The translations under genes and the position numbers were made by a program. Below are positions 1 to 9,625 of a stretch of DNA of 64,000 nucleotides, in pieces. Source of the DNA: Ornithinimicrobium sp. INDO-MA30-4 (GTDB taxonomy: Bacteria > Actinomycetota > Actinomycetes > Actinomycetales > Dermatophilaceae); the NCBI RefSeq assembly GCF_021535045.1, contig NZ_CP091056.1, positions 1,860,001 to 1,924,000 on the forward strand, in the 5' to 3' direction. Position 1 is the stretch's first letter. The number at the start of each line of letters is the position of its first letter. The notes under the pieces were generated by a model. It ran no database searches, had not been told where the DNA came from, and worked only from the letters and a program-made list of their open reading frames with translations.

Positions 1-502
1 TGGATGCCCATTGCATACCCCGTGGCATGCAGCATCTGGTTGCCGATGACGATCGTGTAGAGGTGGAAGTTGTTCTCGTTCGAGTCCCAGCCACCGTGGT
101 TGACGCCGCGATACATGCCCAACAAGTTGATCGGGTCAACGCCCTTGCACCAGGCCACGCCGTGCTCGCGATAGCCGGGGAAGGCATAGTCCTGAGTCCG
201 CATCGCCCGACCGGCACCGACTTGGGCTGCCTCTTGGCCCAGCAGTGAAGGCCACAACCCAACTCACCTTGGCGTTGCAAAGCAAAGCCTTCGGAGTCGA
301 CCCGGCGCACCAGGATCAGGTCTCGCAGCAGTCCCCGCAGCTCATCATCAGTCAGCGCATCGGCATACTCCGCGTACACCTTGTTGGTGTCCGTGATCGG
401 AACCCGGTTGCCCTCGGCATCCAGGAACTGCACCATGTCTGGGCCGCCATCAGTGACATCTCGCACTGGGGGCTCATGCGCTGCGACGTCGTTGTCGCTC
501 AC
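1..502 (-). CDS. 2-oxoacid (pyruvate/branched-chain) dehydrogenase E1 component, alpha subunit, 3' end outside window
   Basis: The protein starts at a GTG (502-500) preceded by AAAGGAG seven bases upstream. It reads as the N-terminal third of a thiamine-diphosphate-dependent E1 alpha subunit: a leader, then DLILVRRVDSEGFALQRQGEL, the conserved WPSLLGQEAAQVG block, and YAFPGYREHG. E1 alpha and beta together decarboxylate a 2-oxoacid and pass the acyl group to the E2 lipoyl domain. One frame change lies near 250-260. The start overlaps the stop of the upstream aminotransferase gene (GTGA), so the two are probably co-translated. Pyruvate and branched-chain 2-oxoacids cannot be told apart from this fragment. 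Confidence 0.88.
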   Translation of the reverse strand, partial: MSDNDVAAHEPPVRDVTDGGPDMVQFLDAEGNRVPITDTNKVYAEYADALTDDELRGLLRDLILVRRVDSEGFALQRQGELGCGLHCWAKRQPKSVPVGRCGLRTMPSPAIASTAWPGARALTRSTCWACIAASTTVAGTRTRTTSTSTRSSSATRCCMPRGMQWAS

Positions 503-1628
503 GATTGAACTCCTTTGTCTCGTTGAACCCTGCTCACGCTATCGCGGAAGTCTGACGCCACGTGGATGAGGAGGTCGTTGGCCTCCGGCTCGCCAATCGT
601 GGCGCGCACGCCCTCCCCGGCAAACGGTCGAACGGTCAACCCCTTTTCTGCTGCGGCAGCAGCAGTCGAGGGCGGCATCGCCGAGCGGGAACCAAACGAA
701 GTTGGCTTGGGTCGCGGGAATCGTCCAGCCCTGCTCCAACAGCGCCGCTCGCACCCGGTCGCGCTCGACGACGAGCGAGTCAACGCGCTCTTGCAATTCG
801 TCGAATGCATCCAGGCTGGCGATCGCGGCCTGTTGCGCCAGGTCGCTAACCCCGAACGGGGTGGCTGCCTTGCGCAGTGCCGTGGCAACTTCCACCGGCG
901 CCACCGCATACCCAATCCGCAGGCCAGCGAGCCCGTAAGCCTTGGAGAAGGTCCGCAGCACGGCCACGTTGGGATAGTCAGCGGCCAGAGCGAGCGCGTC
1001 CGGAGCCTCAGGGTCGGTGTTGAACTCCAGGTAGGCCTCATCAATCACCACCAGCGTCTCGCTGGGCACCTCAGCTAAGGTCGCGCAGCGCAGCGCCGGA
1101 GATCGAGGGGCCGGTCGGGTTGTTGGGCGTGCAGATCAGCACCAGTCGGGTGCGGGCACTGATCGCGGCCGCCATCGCCTCCAAGTCGTGCTCAGCCGCG
1201 TCGGTGAGCGGCACCGCCACGCTGGTCGCGCCGGCCAGCGCCGCAATGATCGGGTATGCCTCAAACGAGCGCCACGCGTAGACCACCTCATCGCCTGGCT
1301 CGCAGGTGATCATCATCAGTTGCCCCAGCACGCCGACGCTGCCGGTGCCGGTGGCCACCCGCTCAGACGCGACGTTAAACCGTTGCGCGATCGCCTCGGT
1401 GAGTGCCGTGACGGCCATGTCCGGGTAGCGGTTGACCTGCTGGGCCGCCGTGGTGATCGCCTCGAGCACCGAGGGCAGCGGCGGGTAGGGATTCTCGTTA
1501 GAACTGATCTTGTAGGAAGGCCCACCAGCAGGCCCACTGGCTGGCTTGCCCGGTTTGTAAGCAGGGACCGCGGCCAAAGTGCCTCGGAGTCGCACGGTGG
1601 CTGGCTGTTGCTGCGGGTCCTCGTTCAT
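499..1628 (-). CDS. hisC: Histidinol-phosphate/aromatic aminotransferase (HisC/Pat family)
   Basis: This is a PLP-dependent class I/II aminotransferase of about 375 residues. Visible family blocks are [13 protein letters not shown] near residue 43, the PNNPTGP loop, [10 protein letters not shown] with the PLP-contacting Asp/Tyr, and [14 protein letters not shown] carrying the Schiff-base lysine. HisC converts imidazole-acetol phosphate to histidinol phosphate; actinobacteria also carry close paralogues (Pat) acting on aromatic 2-oxoacids. The gene is outside any his operon and overlaps an E1 alpha gene by 4 bp, so a role in aromatic or branched-chain amino acid metabolism is as likely as histidine synthesis. 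Frame changes lie near 1072 and 655. Confidence 0.88.
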
Positions 1629-1689
1629 ACACGCAGGCTAACGCCGAGTCATACGGTCTGCGCACAGGCACTCATGTAAACCTGGTGGC

Positions 1690-2066
1690 ATGAACTTCAT
1701 TCTCCGCCTCGTGATTGCTGCAGTTGCCGTCTGGGTTGCTGCGTTCTTCGTCCCGGGCATCAGCTTTGCCCAGACAGACAGCGCGACCACGCAGATCATC
1801 ACGATCCTGATCGTCGGTGCGATTTTCGGTGTGCTGAACGCCGTGATCCGACCGATTTTGTTCTTTTGTCCCTGCCTCTGTTGCTCCTGACCCTCGGTCT
1901 CTTCACCTTCATCTTGAACGCGTTCATGCTGGTGATGACCTCGTGGGTCTCCGGTCAACTAGGCCTCGGCTTCGACGTCGACGGCATTTTCTGGGCCGGC
2001 ATCTTCGGCTCGCTGATCATCTCGATCGTGTCGACGATCCTGTCCCTGCTTCTGGTGGACGACTAG
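1690..2066 (+). CDS. Phage holin family 4-type (PF04020-like) small membrane protein
   Basis: A protein of about 125 residues with four hydrophobic segments. It begins MNFILRLVIAAVAVWVAAFF and contains the family-typical FGVLNAVIRPIL and LTLGLFTFILNAFML stretches. The family is annotated as phage-holin-like but is chromosomal and widespread in actinobacteria; no phage genes are nearby, and its function is unknown. One frame change sits near 1862. The 3' end overlaps the convergent antiporter gene by 50 bp. It is divergent from the aminotransferase gene, leaving a 61-bp shared promoter region. Confidence 0.8.
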
Positions 2067-3212
2067 GCACGAGTTTGGCGGCGATCGGGTCGGCAAACCG
2101 GGTCAAAACCGGCCCAGCAACCGCCAACATCATCACGTATGCGGTGGCGAGCGGCCCGAGGCTGCTCACCCCGGCGCTGACCGCCAACCCGGCGATCACG
2201 ATCGAAAATTCGCCGCGCGAGCCCAACGCCATACCTGCACGCACTCGACCTGGCCGACCGACGCCATCCCTGGCCGCGGCAAACCAACCGGTCGCCAGCT
2301 TGGTGCCAATCCCGATCACCGCGAGCGCCAGCGCGGGCAGCAACATCGGGATCATGTCGGCTGGCACGGTGGCCAAGCCGAACGCCACAAAGAACACCGA
2401 GGCAAACAGGTCTCGCAGCGGGCTGAGCAGACCTCGGGCCCGTTCAGCCAACTGGTGCGGCACCGCGATCCCGACCAAAAAGGCGCCAACTGCGGCCGAG
2501 GCACCAACCCCTTGAGCGACTCCGGCGACCAGCAAAGTCAGACCCAACATCCGCAGCAACACTTGCTCGTCGTCGGGGTGATCGAGCAGTCGCTCTAGCC
2601 GGTCACCCCCGTGATAGGCCACCAACAAAATAAACAGCACCGCCCCGAGCGCCAGGGCCACACCGCCGAGCGCCTGCCACGGGCCACCTCCTGAAAGCAC
2701 CACGACCAGGATCGGCAGATAGAGCGCCATCGCGACGTCTTCCAAGACGAGCAGCGAGAGCACAGACGGCGTCTCTCGGTTGGCCAGCCGCCCCAGGTCT
2801 GACAACACCCTGGCGACAATGCCGGAGGAGGAGATCCAGGTGACCCCAGCCAACGCCATCACTCCGCCAATCGGCAAACCGAGCAGCATGCCCGCCACAG
2901 CGCCGGGAGTCGCGTTGAGGACGAAGTCGAACACCCCTGAATAGCGATGTCGGTTCAGACTGGCCATCAACTCTGACGCGGTGAACTCCAGGCCCAGCGT
3001 CAACAACAACAGGATGACGCCGATCTCAGCGGCCACGTCCACGAAGGGCTCCGCGGCCGCCAGCGGCAAAGGCCCCCATCGCCAAAGGCGAGACCAGCGA
3101 GCAGATAAAACGGGATAGCTGAGAGCCCCCATTGTTTGGCCAGCACTCCGAGGAAGGCAAGCCCGGCAAACAGGGCACCTAGCTCCAAAAAGAGGATGGC
3201 CAGATGGTCCAT
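2017..3212 (-). CDS. CPA2-family cation/proton antiporter (KhtU/KefB-like)
   Basis: A polytopic membrane protein of about 398 residues with roughly twelve hydrophobic segments. It opens with MDHLAILFLELGALFAGLAF and contains ILLLLTLGLEFTASEL, ISSSGIVARVLSDL and GMALGSRGEFSIVIAGLAV, which are typical of monovalent cation:proton antiporter-2 proteins. No NAD-binding (TrkA-N) domain follows. The gene lies 8 bp downstream of a TrkA-C-type subunit gene, matching the KhtT-KhtU arrangement in which the cytosolic subunit gates K+/H+ exchange. One frame change lies near 3070. Ion selectivity is inferred from the pair, not seen. Confidence 0.88.
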
Positions 3213-3220
3213 ACCTCAGC

Positions 3221-3744
3221 CTAGTCAGCCGCTGGGTTTGCCCGCTTGGGGCCGTGCCAGAGAATTTCGCGCAGTTTGTCGATGCCGCGCTCGGTCCCGA
3301 CGACGACCAGCACGTCACCGCCGCGGATGCCTTGGCTGGGCTCCGGCGAGGTGATGACCTCAACGCCACGGACGATAGCCACGATCGAGGCGCCAGTCTC
3401 TGTGCGTGCCCGGGTGTCCGCCAGAGTCAGCCCATCGAAGGGTGCATGCGGATCAATCCGCAGTCGCTGGGTGGAGATGCCTGGCAACTCCGATGCTTCA
3501 CCGACCCGGTGCACCATCGACGCACCATTGAGCAGTCCCGCGAGCGCTTCGCTTTCGTCGTCATCGAGCGGCACCGTCAGCGAGGCCCGGTCAGGATCCT
3601 CGGCGTCATAGGCCACCAAACCGATCCGCCTTCACGGTTCACCACCAGCGACAGCGGCGTCCCCGAACGGGTGCTCAACTCATACTTCACCCCGACCCCG
3701 GGAAGGATCGTTTCAACAACCTGCGGTGTCGACGTGCTGTTCAC
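3221..3744 (-). CDS. KhtT-like TrkA-C (RCK_C) regulatory subunit of the antiporter
   Basis: A protein of about 174 residues. The GTG start (3744-3742) has GAGGACG just upstream. The N-terminal part (ETILPGVGVKYELSTRSG) resembles the KhtT N-domain, and the C-terminal part (residues about 90-165, with the G-I-R-G-G-D-V-L-V-V-V-G core) is a TrkA-C domain. In Bacillus KhtT, this domain binds nucleotide and controls the KhtU antiporter, which fits the 8-bp spacing to the downstream CPA2 gene. One frame change lies near 3625. It is transcribed first in the pair. Confidence 0.82.
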
Positions 3745-3810
3745 GGGATCGTCCTCATCTGGCGAGCATTGGGCCTAGCGCTGATCGTAGCCCTGCAAAT
3801 CATCCGCTAA

Positions 3811-3901
3811 TAAGCCCCTTTCATCCTTTGGTTGTGATGCGCTCTCAAGCCCTGGGACACAAAGCCCAAGACAACACATCCGCATTCAAGACAGGGGCTT
3901 A
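3811..3901. repeat. Separated 9-bp inverted repeat upstream of the ABC remnant
   Basis: TAAGCCCCT at 3811-3819 is matched by AGGGGCTTA at 3893-3901, with 73 bases between. The pair sits in the 160-bp gene-free stretch before the decayed transporter genes. It could mark an old insertion or a regulator site, or be chance in GC-rich DNA. Nothing else was recognised between 3745 and 3904. Confidence 0.25.
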
Positions 3902-3904
3902 GCC

Positions 3905-4401
3905 ATGATGGCGATCGAAGGTCTTTCCACGGCTTACGGCGATAAAGGCGCCGTGGACAACGTGTCGGTGACGGAGCCGCGAGGCGCGGTCACGGCAACC
4001 AGCCAACGGCCCAGACCCCGCGGCTGCGTCCGGGACAACAATCCTGTTGTCCTCCCACCTCATGGCGGAGTTGGCGATGGTCGCTGACTACGTCGTCGTG
4101 ATCAATTCCAGATGCATCGTCGCCCGGGCACTGTCGGTGAAGTCATCGCCGCCGACCACGGTGTCCGGATCTACCTCGAGTCACCTGACCCTCAGTTGGC
4201 CCAAACCGCCCTCGAAGACAAGGGGTTCGCCGTCTACGCGCATGGCGACGGCCTCGCCGTCCAGAGCGCTTCTGCCCAGGATGTTGGCCACATCGGCGTC
4301 ACGTCTGGCGCGGGCATCGCGCATCTGTCCACGCTCTCTCGGCCCCTCGAAAAACCTACCTTGACCTTGTCAGCACCACACCAGAAATGAGCCAGTCTTG
4401 A
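3905..4401 (+). pseudogene. ABC transporter ATP-binding protein remnant with large internal deletion
   Basis: The start (IEGLSTAYGDKGAVDNVSV) is a typical ABC ATPase N-terminus, but the Walker A, signature and Walker B regions are absent. The sequence jumps directly to the H-loop region (SSHLMAELAMVADYVVVIN) and then to the C-terminal domain (HGVRIYLESPDPQ) ending TTPEMSQS. Roughly 130-150 residues are missing, and the joins also change frame. This differs from the single-base shifts elsewhere in the window: it is a true deletion, so the product cannot hydrolyse ATP. The end overlaps the following permease remnant (TTGA). Confidence 0.75.
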
Positions 4402-4924
4402 CAACAACGCAGCGCCCACAGCGCACCGCACCCTCCGCACAAAGCACTGCCAAGATCGCCGTGACCGAGTTACGTTGTCTCGGTTGACGAGCCGGTGTAC
4501 CGGTCGGCCTCACGGTCGCCGTCGCCTTGGGCACCTTGGGCAGCATCGGGTGCCGTTCTGTTCTTCAATAGCGTTGAGCAAACGAATGAGCACACGCTGT
4601 TCACGCCCTCTGGAGAGGTAGCCGGCTTCCTGACCGCGTTCGCAGCGTTGGTCGCCATCATCTTTGCCGCTGGTCGCGATGCCTCTGGCCAACTAGCAAT
4701 GTGGCTAGCTATGGCTCGAACCCCCGGCGACTGCACACCGGTCGTGCGGTGGCTTTCACGGCTTGGGCAGCCATCGTCACCGCAGTCTCGACAGGGGTGG
4801 TGGCACTGACCGTGGTGCCGGACGACGGGATCGCCAAAGTGTTGCTGGGCCAGTTGGTCTCGCGGCCTGGGGCATGGGCTCCATCACCCTCGCGGGCTAC
4901 GTTTTCGCTCGCCGCGACGTGTGA
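4398..4924 (+). pseudogene. ABC-2 type permease remnant
   Basis: Readable pieces are an N-terminal basic tail (TTTQRPQRTAPSAQST), VTELR, GLTVAVALGTLGSIG, SVEQTNEHTLFTPSGEVAGF, LTAFAALVAIIFAAGRD, RRLHTGRAVAFTAWAAIV and a final AGYVFARRDV. They fit an ABC-2 permease paired with the preceding ATPase. The whole is about 175 codons against 240-260 for the family, with at least four frame changes and a stop near 4482. Together with the deleted ATPase this is a decayed exporter, perhaps once for a peptide or antibiotic, which cannot be inferred further. Confidence 0.7.
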
Positions 4925-4929
4925 CCCAC

Positions 4930-5720
4930 CTAAACCAGATCAGGCGGCACGCCGTCCTCTAGATAGTCCGGAATCGGGTCTTGGCCCGTGGCCTGCTCAA
5001 GTAACCGGACGACATAGGGGGCTGCGTGTTCGCGCGCCATCTCTAGATCGCACCAATGCGCGGCAACAATCTCCGCCGTCTCAAAAACGGCTTCTTCGAG
5101 TATGTCGGGGTGCTGGCCGAGCGAGTACAGGCACAGCAGCGCGTCGTCCCACTGGCGGTACGGCGGCAACCAGTCGACGGTGATCAGGCCCTCGTTGCGC
5201 ACCTGCACGGCTAGCTCTTCGCGCACTTCACGGACCACTGCGCTGGCTGGCGATTCGAGTCGGTCGACGACGCCACCGGGCAAGTCCCAACCGGTCTTAT
5301 AGGTCAGTTGGCACATCAAAACTTGCCCTGGCCGTTCGTGATGAGCCCCTGGGCAATCACCCGCTTGGTCGGCAGGGTGGCATTAAGCATCGAGAGGAAG
5401 CCCTCGCGGGTCTTCGGCGCGGGGTCATCAGCGAGACGGGCCAGGCGCATTGCGTCGACGGCGTTGCCCTCAGCATCGGTCCACCGACCTCGCGCTTTGC
5501 CTTCGGGGCGCAGGCCGGCGCGATACAGGGTGCGGCGCAACATGGGTTTATCGCTGCGCGCCTCAGTCTCGATCCGCCGCCAACCCTCGGCAAAGGCTGC
5601 ATCCAAGAAAGCCTCGAGTTGCTGGGCTGCCTGATAGGGCACCCACCATTCGTCGGGGGCGTCTGGCCAACTCAATTGCCCCACACCCGCGTCTGCTTCG
5701 TCGATCCGCCACATCGCCAC
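4930..5720 (-). CDS. Two-domain protein: GNAT-like N-terminus and NUDIX hydrolase C-terminus
   Basis: About 263 residues. The first 120 resemble an acetyltransferase fold (PYQAAQQLEAFLDAAFAEGW, then KPMLRRTLYRAGL). From about residue 125 a NUDIX domain begins (KRVIAQGLITNGQGKFL), with the full Nudix box: G-V-V-D-R-L-E, seven residues, then REVREEL. NUDIX enzymes cleave nucleoside-diphosphate-linked compounds and need the box glutamates for Mg2+. A single frame change near 5318 splits the two halves in the raw reading. I favour one gene because the NUDIX first strand lies before the shift. Substrate unknown. Confidence 0.8.
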
Positions 5721-5791
5721 GGGTTTAGCCTGTCACAGCGGACTGACAACCGCGGAGACAGCCCCTCACAACATATCGACAGAAACCAACA

Positions 5792-5797
5792 TATTAT
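5792..5797 (+). promoter_or_regulatory. Candidate -10 element for galE
   Basis: TATTAT lies 15 bases before the galE ATG in an AT-rich patch (5778-5812) that contrasts with the surrounding GC-rich DNA. No convincing -35 box or Shine-Dalgarno is visible, so transcript and start would be nearly coincident. Weak evidence. Confidence 0.3.
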
Positions 5798-5812
5798 GAC
5801 AGAATTAAACAC

Positions 5813-6825
5813 ATGAAGATTCTCGTGACCGGCGGCGCTGGCTATATCGGGTCCCATACCGTGCTGCAGTTGATAGCGGCAGGGCACCAGGTTGTCGTGG
5901 TTGATGATTTCTCCAACGCCAAGGCCTCGGTGGCCGGGCGCCTAGAAGAACTGAGCGGCACGAGCATTCCGATCCACTCGTTTGACGTTGCTGACCTGGA
6001 TAAACTCAACGACTTGTTTGACGCAGAAGACTTCGACGCCGTCGTCCACTTTGCCGGATACAAGGCCGTGGGCGAATCGGTCGCAAACCCTCTCGATTAC
6101 TACGGCAACAACATTGGCGCCACGATTTCGCTGCTTCAGGCGATGGACCGGCACGAAGTTCGCCACCTTGTCTTCTCCTCTTCCGCAACGGTCTATGGCG
6201 CTGACCCCATCGTGCCGATGACCGAAGGGCTGCCCACTTCGGCGACCAACCCATACGGCTGGACCAAGGTGATGATCGAGCAGGTGCTGCGCGATCTTGC
6301 CGTTGCGCAGCCGGACAACCGCATCGCCCTGCTGCGCTACTTCAACCCGGTGGGCGCGCACCCTCGGGACAGATCGGCGAGGACCCCTCAGCCGTGCCAA
6401 ACAACTTGATGCCGTTCGTGGCCCAGGTGGCCGTGGGCCGGCGCGACAAGCTATCTGTGTTTGGCGACGACTACGACACGGTCGACGGCACTGGCGTGCG
6501 CGACTACATCCACGTCGAGGACCTGGCTGCTGGTCACGTCGCCGCGTTGCACTGGATCGCCGAGCACGACCGGACGATCTCAACCTGGAACCTTGGCTCC
6601 GGTGTAGGCACCAGCGTGCTGCAACTCGTGAACGCCTTCGAGAAGGCCAGTGGAGTCAAGATCCCCTATGAGATCGCGCCTCGCCGGGACGGTGACATCG
6701 CTGCTTCAGTGGCCGATCCGTCACTGGCTCACCGCGAACTCGGTTGGCAGACCGAAAAGACCGTGGACGACATGTGTGCCGACACCTGGCGCTGGCAGCA
6801 GGCCAACCCGCAGGGCTATCCCTAA
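5813..6825 (+). CDS. galE: UDP-glucose 4-epimerase
   Basis: A short-chain-type epimerase of about 338 residues, the usual GalE length. The N-terminal NAD-binding motif is [11 protein letters not shown], the catalytic SSSATVY and Y-x-x-x-K ([11 protein letters not shown]) are present, and RYFNPVGAH is followed by the substrate-binding [13 protein letters not shown] and [12 protein letters not shown]. It interconverts UDP-glucose and UDP-galactose for cell-wall sugars and galactose use. One frame change lies at about 6361. It is monocistronic, convergent with the downstream FUSC gene and overlapping it by 4 bp. Confidence 0.95.
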
Positions 6826-7982
6826 GCCCGCACTGGGTTCGCGGTGGCGACGTCATCCACGACGTCGATGATGATGCGCATGCTGGCGATCAGCGATCCG
6901 TATAGGGGCCACATCATGCCCGGCAGGTCTTCACGCGAGAGGTCGTCGGCCAGGCTGTTGACGTCACTTCGCAGAGCCTTCACGTTGGCATCGGGGTCGG
7001 CAATAGCCTCGCCCAGTCGAGCCAGCAGGTCGACGAATCGGTCCGAAAATATTGAATCCCACTGTTGGGCCTGCCGGGACGATTCGCGGACTTGACGGCT
7101 GATGCTGCGCGTCTGGGCCACACCCTCTTCGAGCCGTTTAAGGATCTCAGCCAGGTCGTCCCCGCCAGTGGGCTGGCGGCGCGTGCGGAAGTTCCACATA
7201 CCACTCTCGCTACTGAGTTTAACCAACGACCAGGCCTGTTGCAGGTCTCGGTCGATGTTGCGGCTGCGCTCGATCCAGTCTTCGGTGTCCTGGGATCCCA
7301 AGGCACCCGCATCTGGTGGGACATGTCATTGAGCAAGCTCCCGAGCGACCGGTTGACGTTATCCACTTGCTGCCGGGCGCTTCGGGTGTTCAGCGGTGGG
7401 ATAACCACCACATTCACGATCAGAGCTACCACGACCCCGATGGCCGTATCGGCCAGCCGGTCCAGCAAAGCCGGATCTTGGCCTACGCCGTAACTCGCGG
7501 TGATCAGAAACAGGGCGGTGGTGGCGACCGTGAGGCCTTCCTCGCGCAACACGCTGATCCGGGCAAGCAACATCCCGAGCAACAACGACAGACCGAGGCT
7601 CCACGGCGATACTCCAAAACGAAGGTCACCCTGCCGCCAAGAAGATGCCCGCAACGGTGGCGATGACGGTCTGCCCACCACGCCATACCGTGCGGTGCAC
7701 CGTGGCGTGCACGGTAAGCAGCGCTGTCCATGGGGCAAGGAATGCTGCTTCAAGGCCAAGAAGGTGATGCGCGATAACCCATGCGACGACCGCCGCAACC
7801 ACCGCTTTGAGGATCTGCAGCGCATCGGTCGTGAGACCAGGCAGGTGCACGTGGCTGCCTAATGTTGCGCGCAGTTGCTTGATATCGATGGTGGACACCC
7901 GTCTAGTGAAACTCAGATCGCCCTGCATCGCATCAACGCCGCAAGGGCCCTCCAACCCAGGCGACCGCGCACTATCAGCCAT
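6822..7982 (-). CDS. FUSC/aromatic acid exporter (ArAE_1-like) family membrane protein
   Basis: About 387 residues. The N-terminal half has about six hydrophobic segments, including [38 protein letters not shown] and [18 protein letters not shown]. The C-terminal half is cytoplasmic and rich in charged helices ([20 protein letters not shown]). This is the layout of FUSC/ArAE_1 proteins, putative exporters of aromatic acids. Frame changes lie near 7625 and 7307. The gene is divergent from purB, with 59 bp between starts. Substrate cannot be inferred. Confidence 0.8.
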
Positions 7983-8041
7983 CGGCTTCTACCTCACGCA
8001 CTTTCGCGGGAGTAGCCTGCGCTTTCTGCGAGAATATACCC

Positions 8042-9449
8042 ATGGCTTCTCTTGCTGATCTGACACCTCCGCTTGCCCTGGGATCCCTCGATGGCCGCTA
8101 CCGCCCCGCTGTGGCGCCGCTGGTCGATCACCTCTCCGAGGCTGCGCTCAACCGCCAGCGGTTGCATGTCGAGATCGAGTGGCTGATCTATCAGACCAGC
8201 AACGAAGTGGTCCCGGGCATCGCCCCCTCACCGAGGATGAGCAGGGCAAACTCCGCGGCCTAATTGACAGCTTCGATGGCGCCACCATCACCGAGTTGGC
8301 CCAGATCGAAGCCGAGACCGTCCACGACGTGAAGGCCATCGAATACTTCCTGCGTCGACGCCTTGTCGACACCCTCGGACGCGAGGCGAGCGACGGCCTT
8401 GGCGAGCTCGTGCACTTCGCCTGCACCAGCGAAGACATCAACAACTTGTCGTATGCGCTGATGGTCCAGGGCGGGATCGAACAGGTTTGGTTGCCCAAGG
8501 CTTCGGCCCTTGTTGCCCAGATCAGTGACATGGCCCGTGACGCTGCCGATGTGCCGCTGCTCGCGCATACCCACGGACAGCCCGCGACGCCCACCACCAT
8601 GGGCAAGGAGTTGGCCGTGCTCGCCTGGCGCCTCAGCCGGCAACTGCGCCGGATCGAGAGCGCCGAATACTTAGGGCAATTCAACGGCGCAACCGGCACG
8701 TATGGCGCGCACCTCGCCGCTGTGCCAGGTGCCGACTGGGAAGCCATCAGCCAGGAGTTCGTCGAGAGCTTGGGCCTGACCTGGAACCCGCTGACCACTC
8801 AGATTGAGAGCCACGACTGGCAAGCGGAGGTGTATGCGGACATCGCGCGGTTCAATCGGATCCTGCACAACCTCTGCACTGACGTGTGGACCTACATCTC
8901 CATGGGCTATTTCGCGCAGGTGCGCGGTCAGGGCACGGTTGGCTCCTCGACGATGCCGCACAAGGTCAACCCGATTCGGTTCGAGAATGCCGAGGCCAAC
9001 CTCGAGGTCTCGAATGCTCTGCTCGACGTGCTGGCTTCGACCCTGGTCAACTCGCGGTTGCAGCGTGACCTGACGGACTCCTCGATGCAGCGCAACATCG
9101 GAACGGCCCTTGGCCACTCCATGTTGGCCTTGGACAATGCCGGCCGCGGCTTGGCTGGTCTCGATGTCGTGCCATCCGCGATGGCTGCTGACCTGCAGGC
9201 CAATTGGGAGGTGCTCGCCGAGCCGATCCAGTCGGTGATGCGAGCGCTGGCTGCCCAAGGCGTCGAGGGCATGGCAAACCCGTATGAGCGCTTGAAGGAA
9301 CTCACCCGAGGTCGCCGGATCAATGGCGAAGACTTGCGCACGTTCGTCAGCGGCCTGGGCCTGACCCTGAAGCCGAAGAGCGCCTGCTCGCGATGACCCC
9401 GGAGAACTACATCGGCATTGCGCCGAGGTTGGTTGATCATCTGAAGTAG
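8042..9449 (+). CDS. purB: Adenylosuccinate lyase
   Basis: A fumarase/aspartase-superfamily lyase of about 469 residues, the long E. coli-like form. It releases fumarate from SAICAR and from adenylosuccinate in purine synthesis. Visible are the N-terminal LGSLDGRYRPAVAPL, FACTSEDINNLSYAL, the catalytic-histidine block AHTHGQPATPTTMGKE and the signature GSSTMPHKVNPIRFE. Frame changes lie near 8222 (a C homopolymer) and 9366; the true C-terminus is NYIGIAPRLVDHLK. It starts at the ATG at 8042, and no strong ribosome-binding site is visible. Confidence 0.95.
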
Positions 9450-9514
9450 GAGCACTGGCTGCTTCGCCCGCGCGTCACTGCGCCAAGCCCTTCCCGCGCC
9501 CCTGCGCCCCTACG

Positions 9515-9533
9515 CCGGGCGTCCGGTGCCCGG
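9515..9533 (+). terminator. Weak hairpin after purB
   Basis: CCGGGC (9515-9520) and GCCCGG (9528-9533) enclose a seven-base loop, 66 bases past the purB stop. The stem is short and no T-run follows, so this is only a candidate terminator. Confidence 0.3.
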
Positions 9534-9576
9534 TGCCAAACCGCCTCATTTCTCCTCTCGCACACCCTTCCGTTTA

Positions 9577-9592
9577 TCGAACATATGTACTG
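9577..9592 (+). promoter_or_regulatory. Candidate LexA (SOS) box upstream of the HNH nuclease gene
   Basis: TCGAACATATGTACTG begins 49 bases before the nuclease ATG. Its left half equals the actinobacterial SOS half-site TCGAAC, and the spacer is the right length. The right half GTACTG keeps three of six bases of GTTCGA. Against the Gram-positive consensus CGAACRNRYGTTYC, most positions match. In Mycobacterium, several 13E12 (DUF222/HNH) genes are LexA-controlled, which makes this placement meaningful. LexA binding is inferred. Confidence 0.55.
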
Positions 9593-9625
9593 ATGTGAGG
9601 GTATCGGAAGCTAAGGGGCAAGGCG

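Noticed and set aside
1690..2066. Phage holin as evidence of a prophage
   Set aside because: The family is chromosomal in actinobacteria, and no integrase, capsid, lysin or attachment site is near.
3745..3904. A tRNA or small RNA gene in the largest intergenic gaps (also 9450-9625)
   Set aside because: No cloverleaf, TTCGA arm or conserved stem was found; only a separated inverted repeat and short hairpins are present.
8042..9449. purB, serS, pgi, gnd and galE as pseudogenes
   Set aside because: Each is broken only by one or two single-base shifts with all catalytic motifs preserved; the loss of so many essential genes together is not credible.
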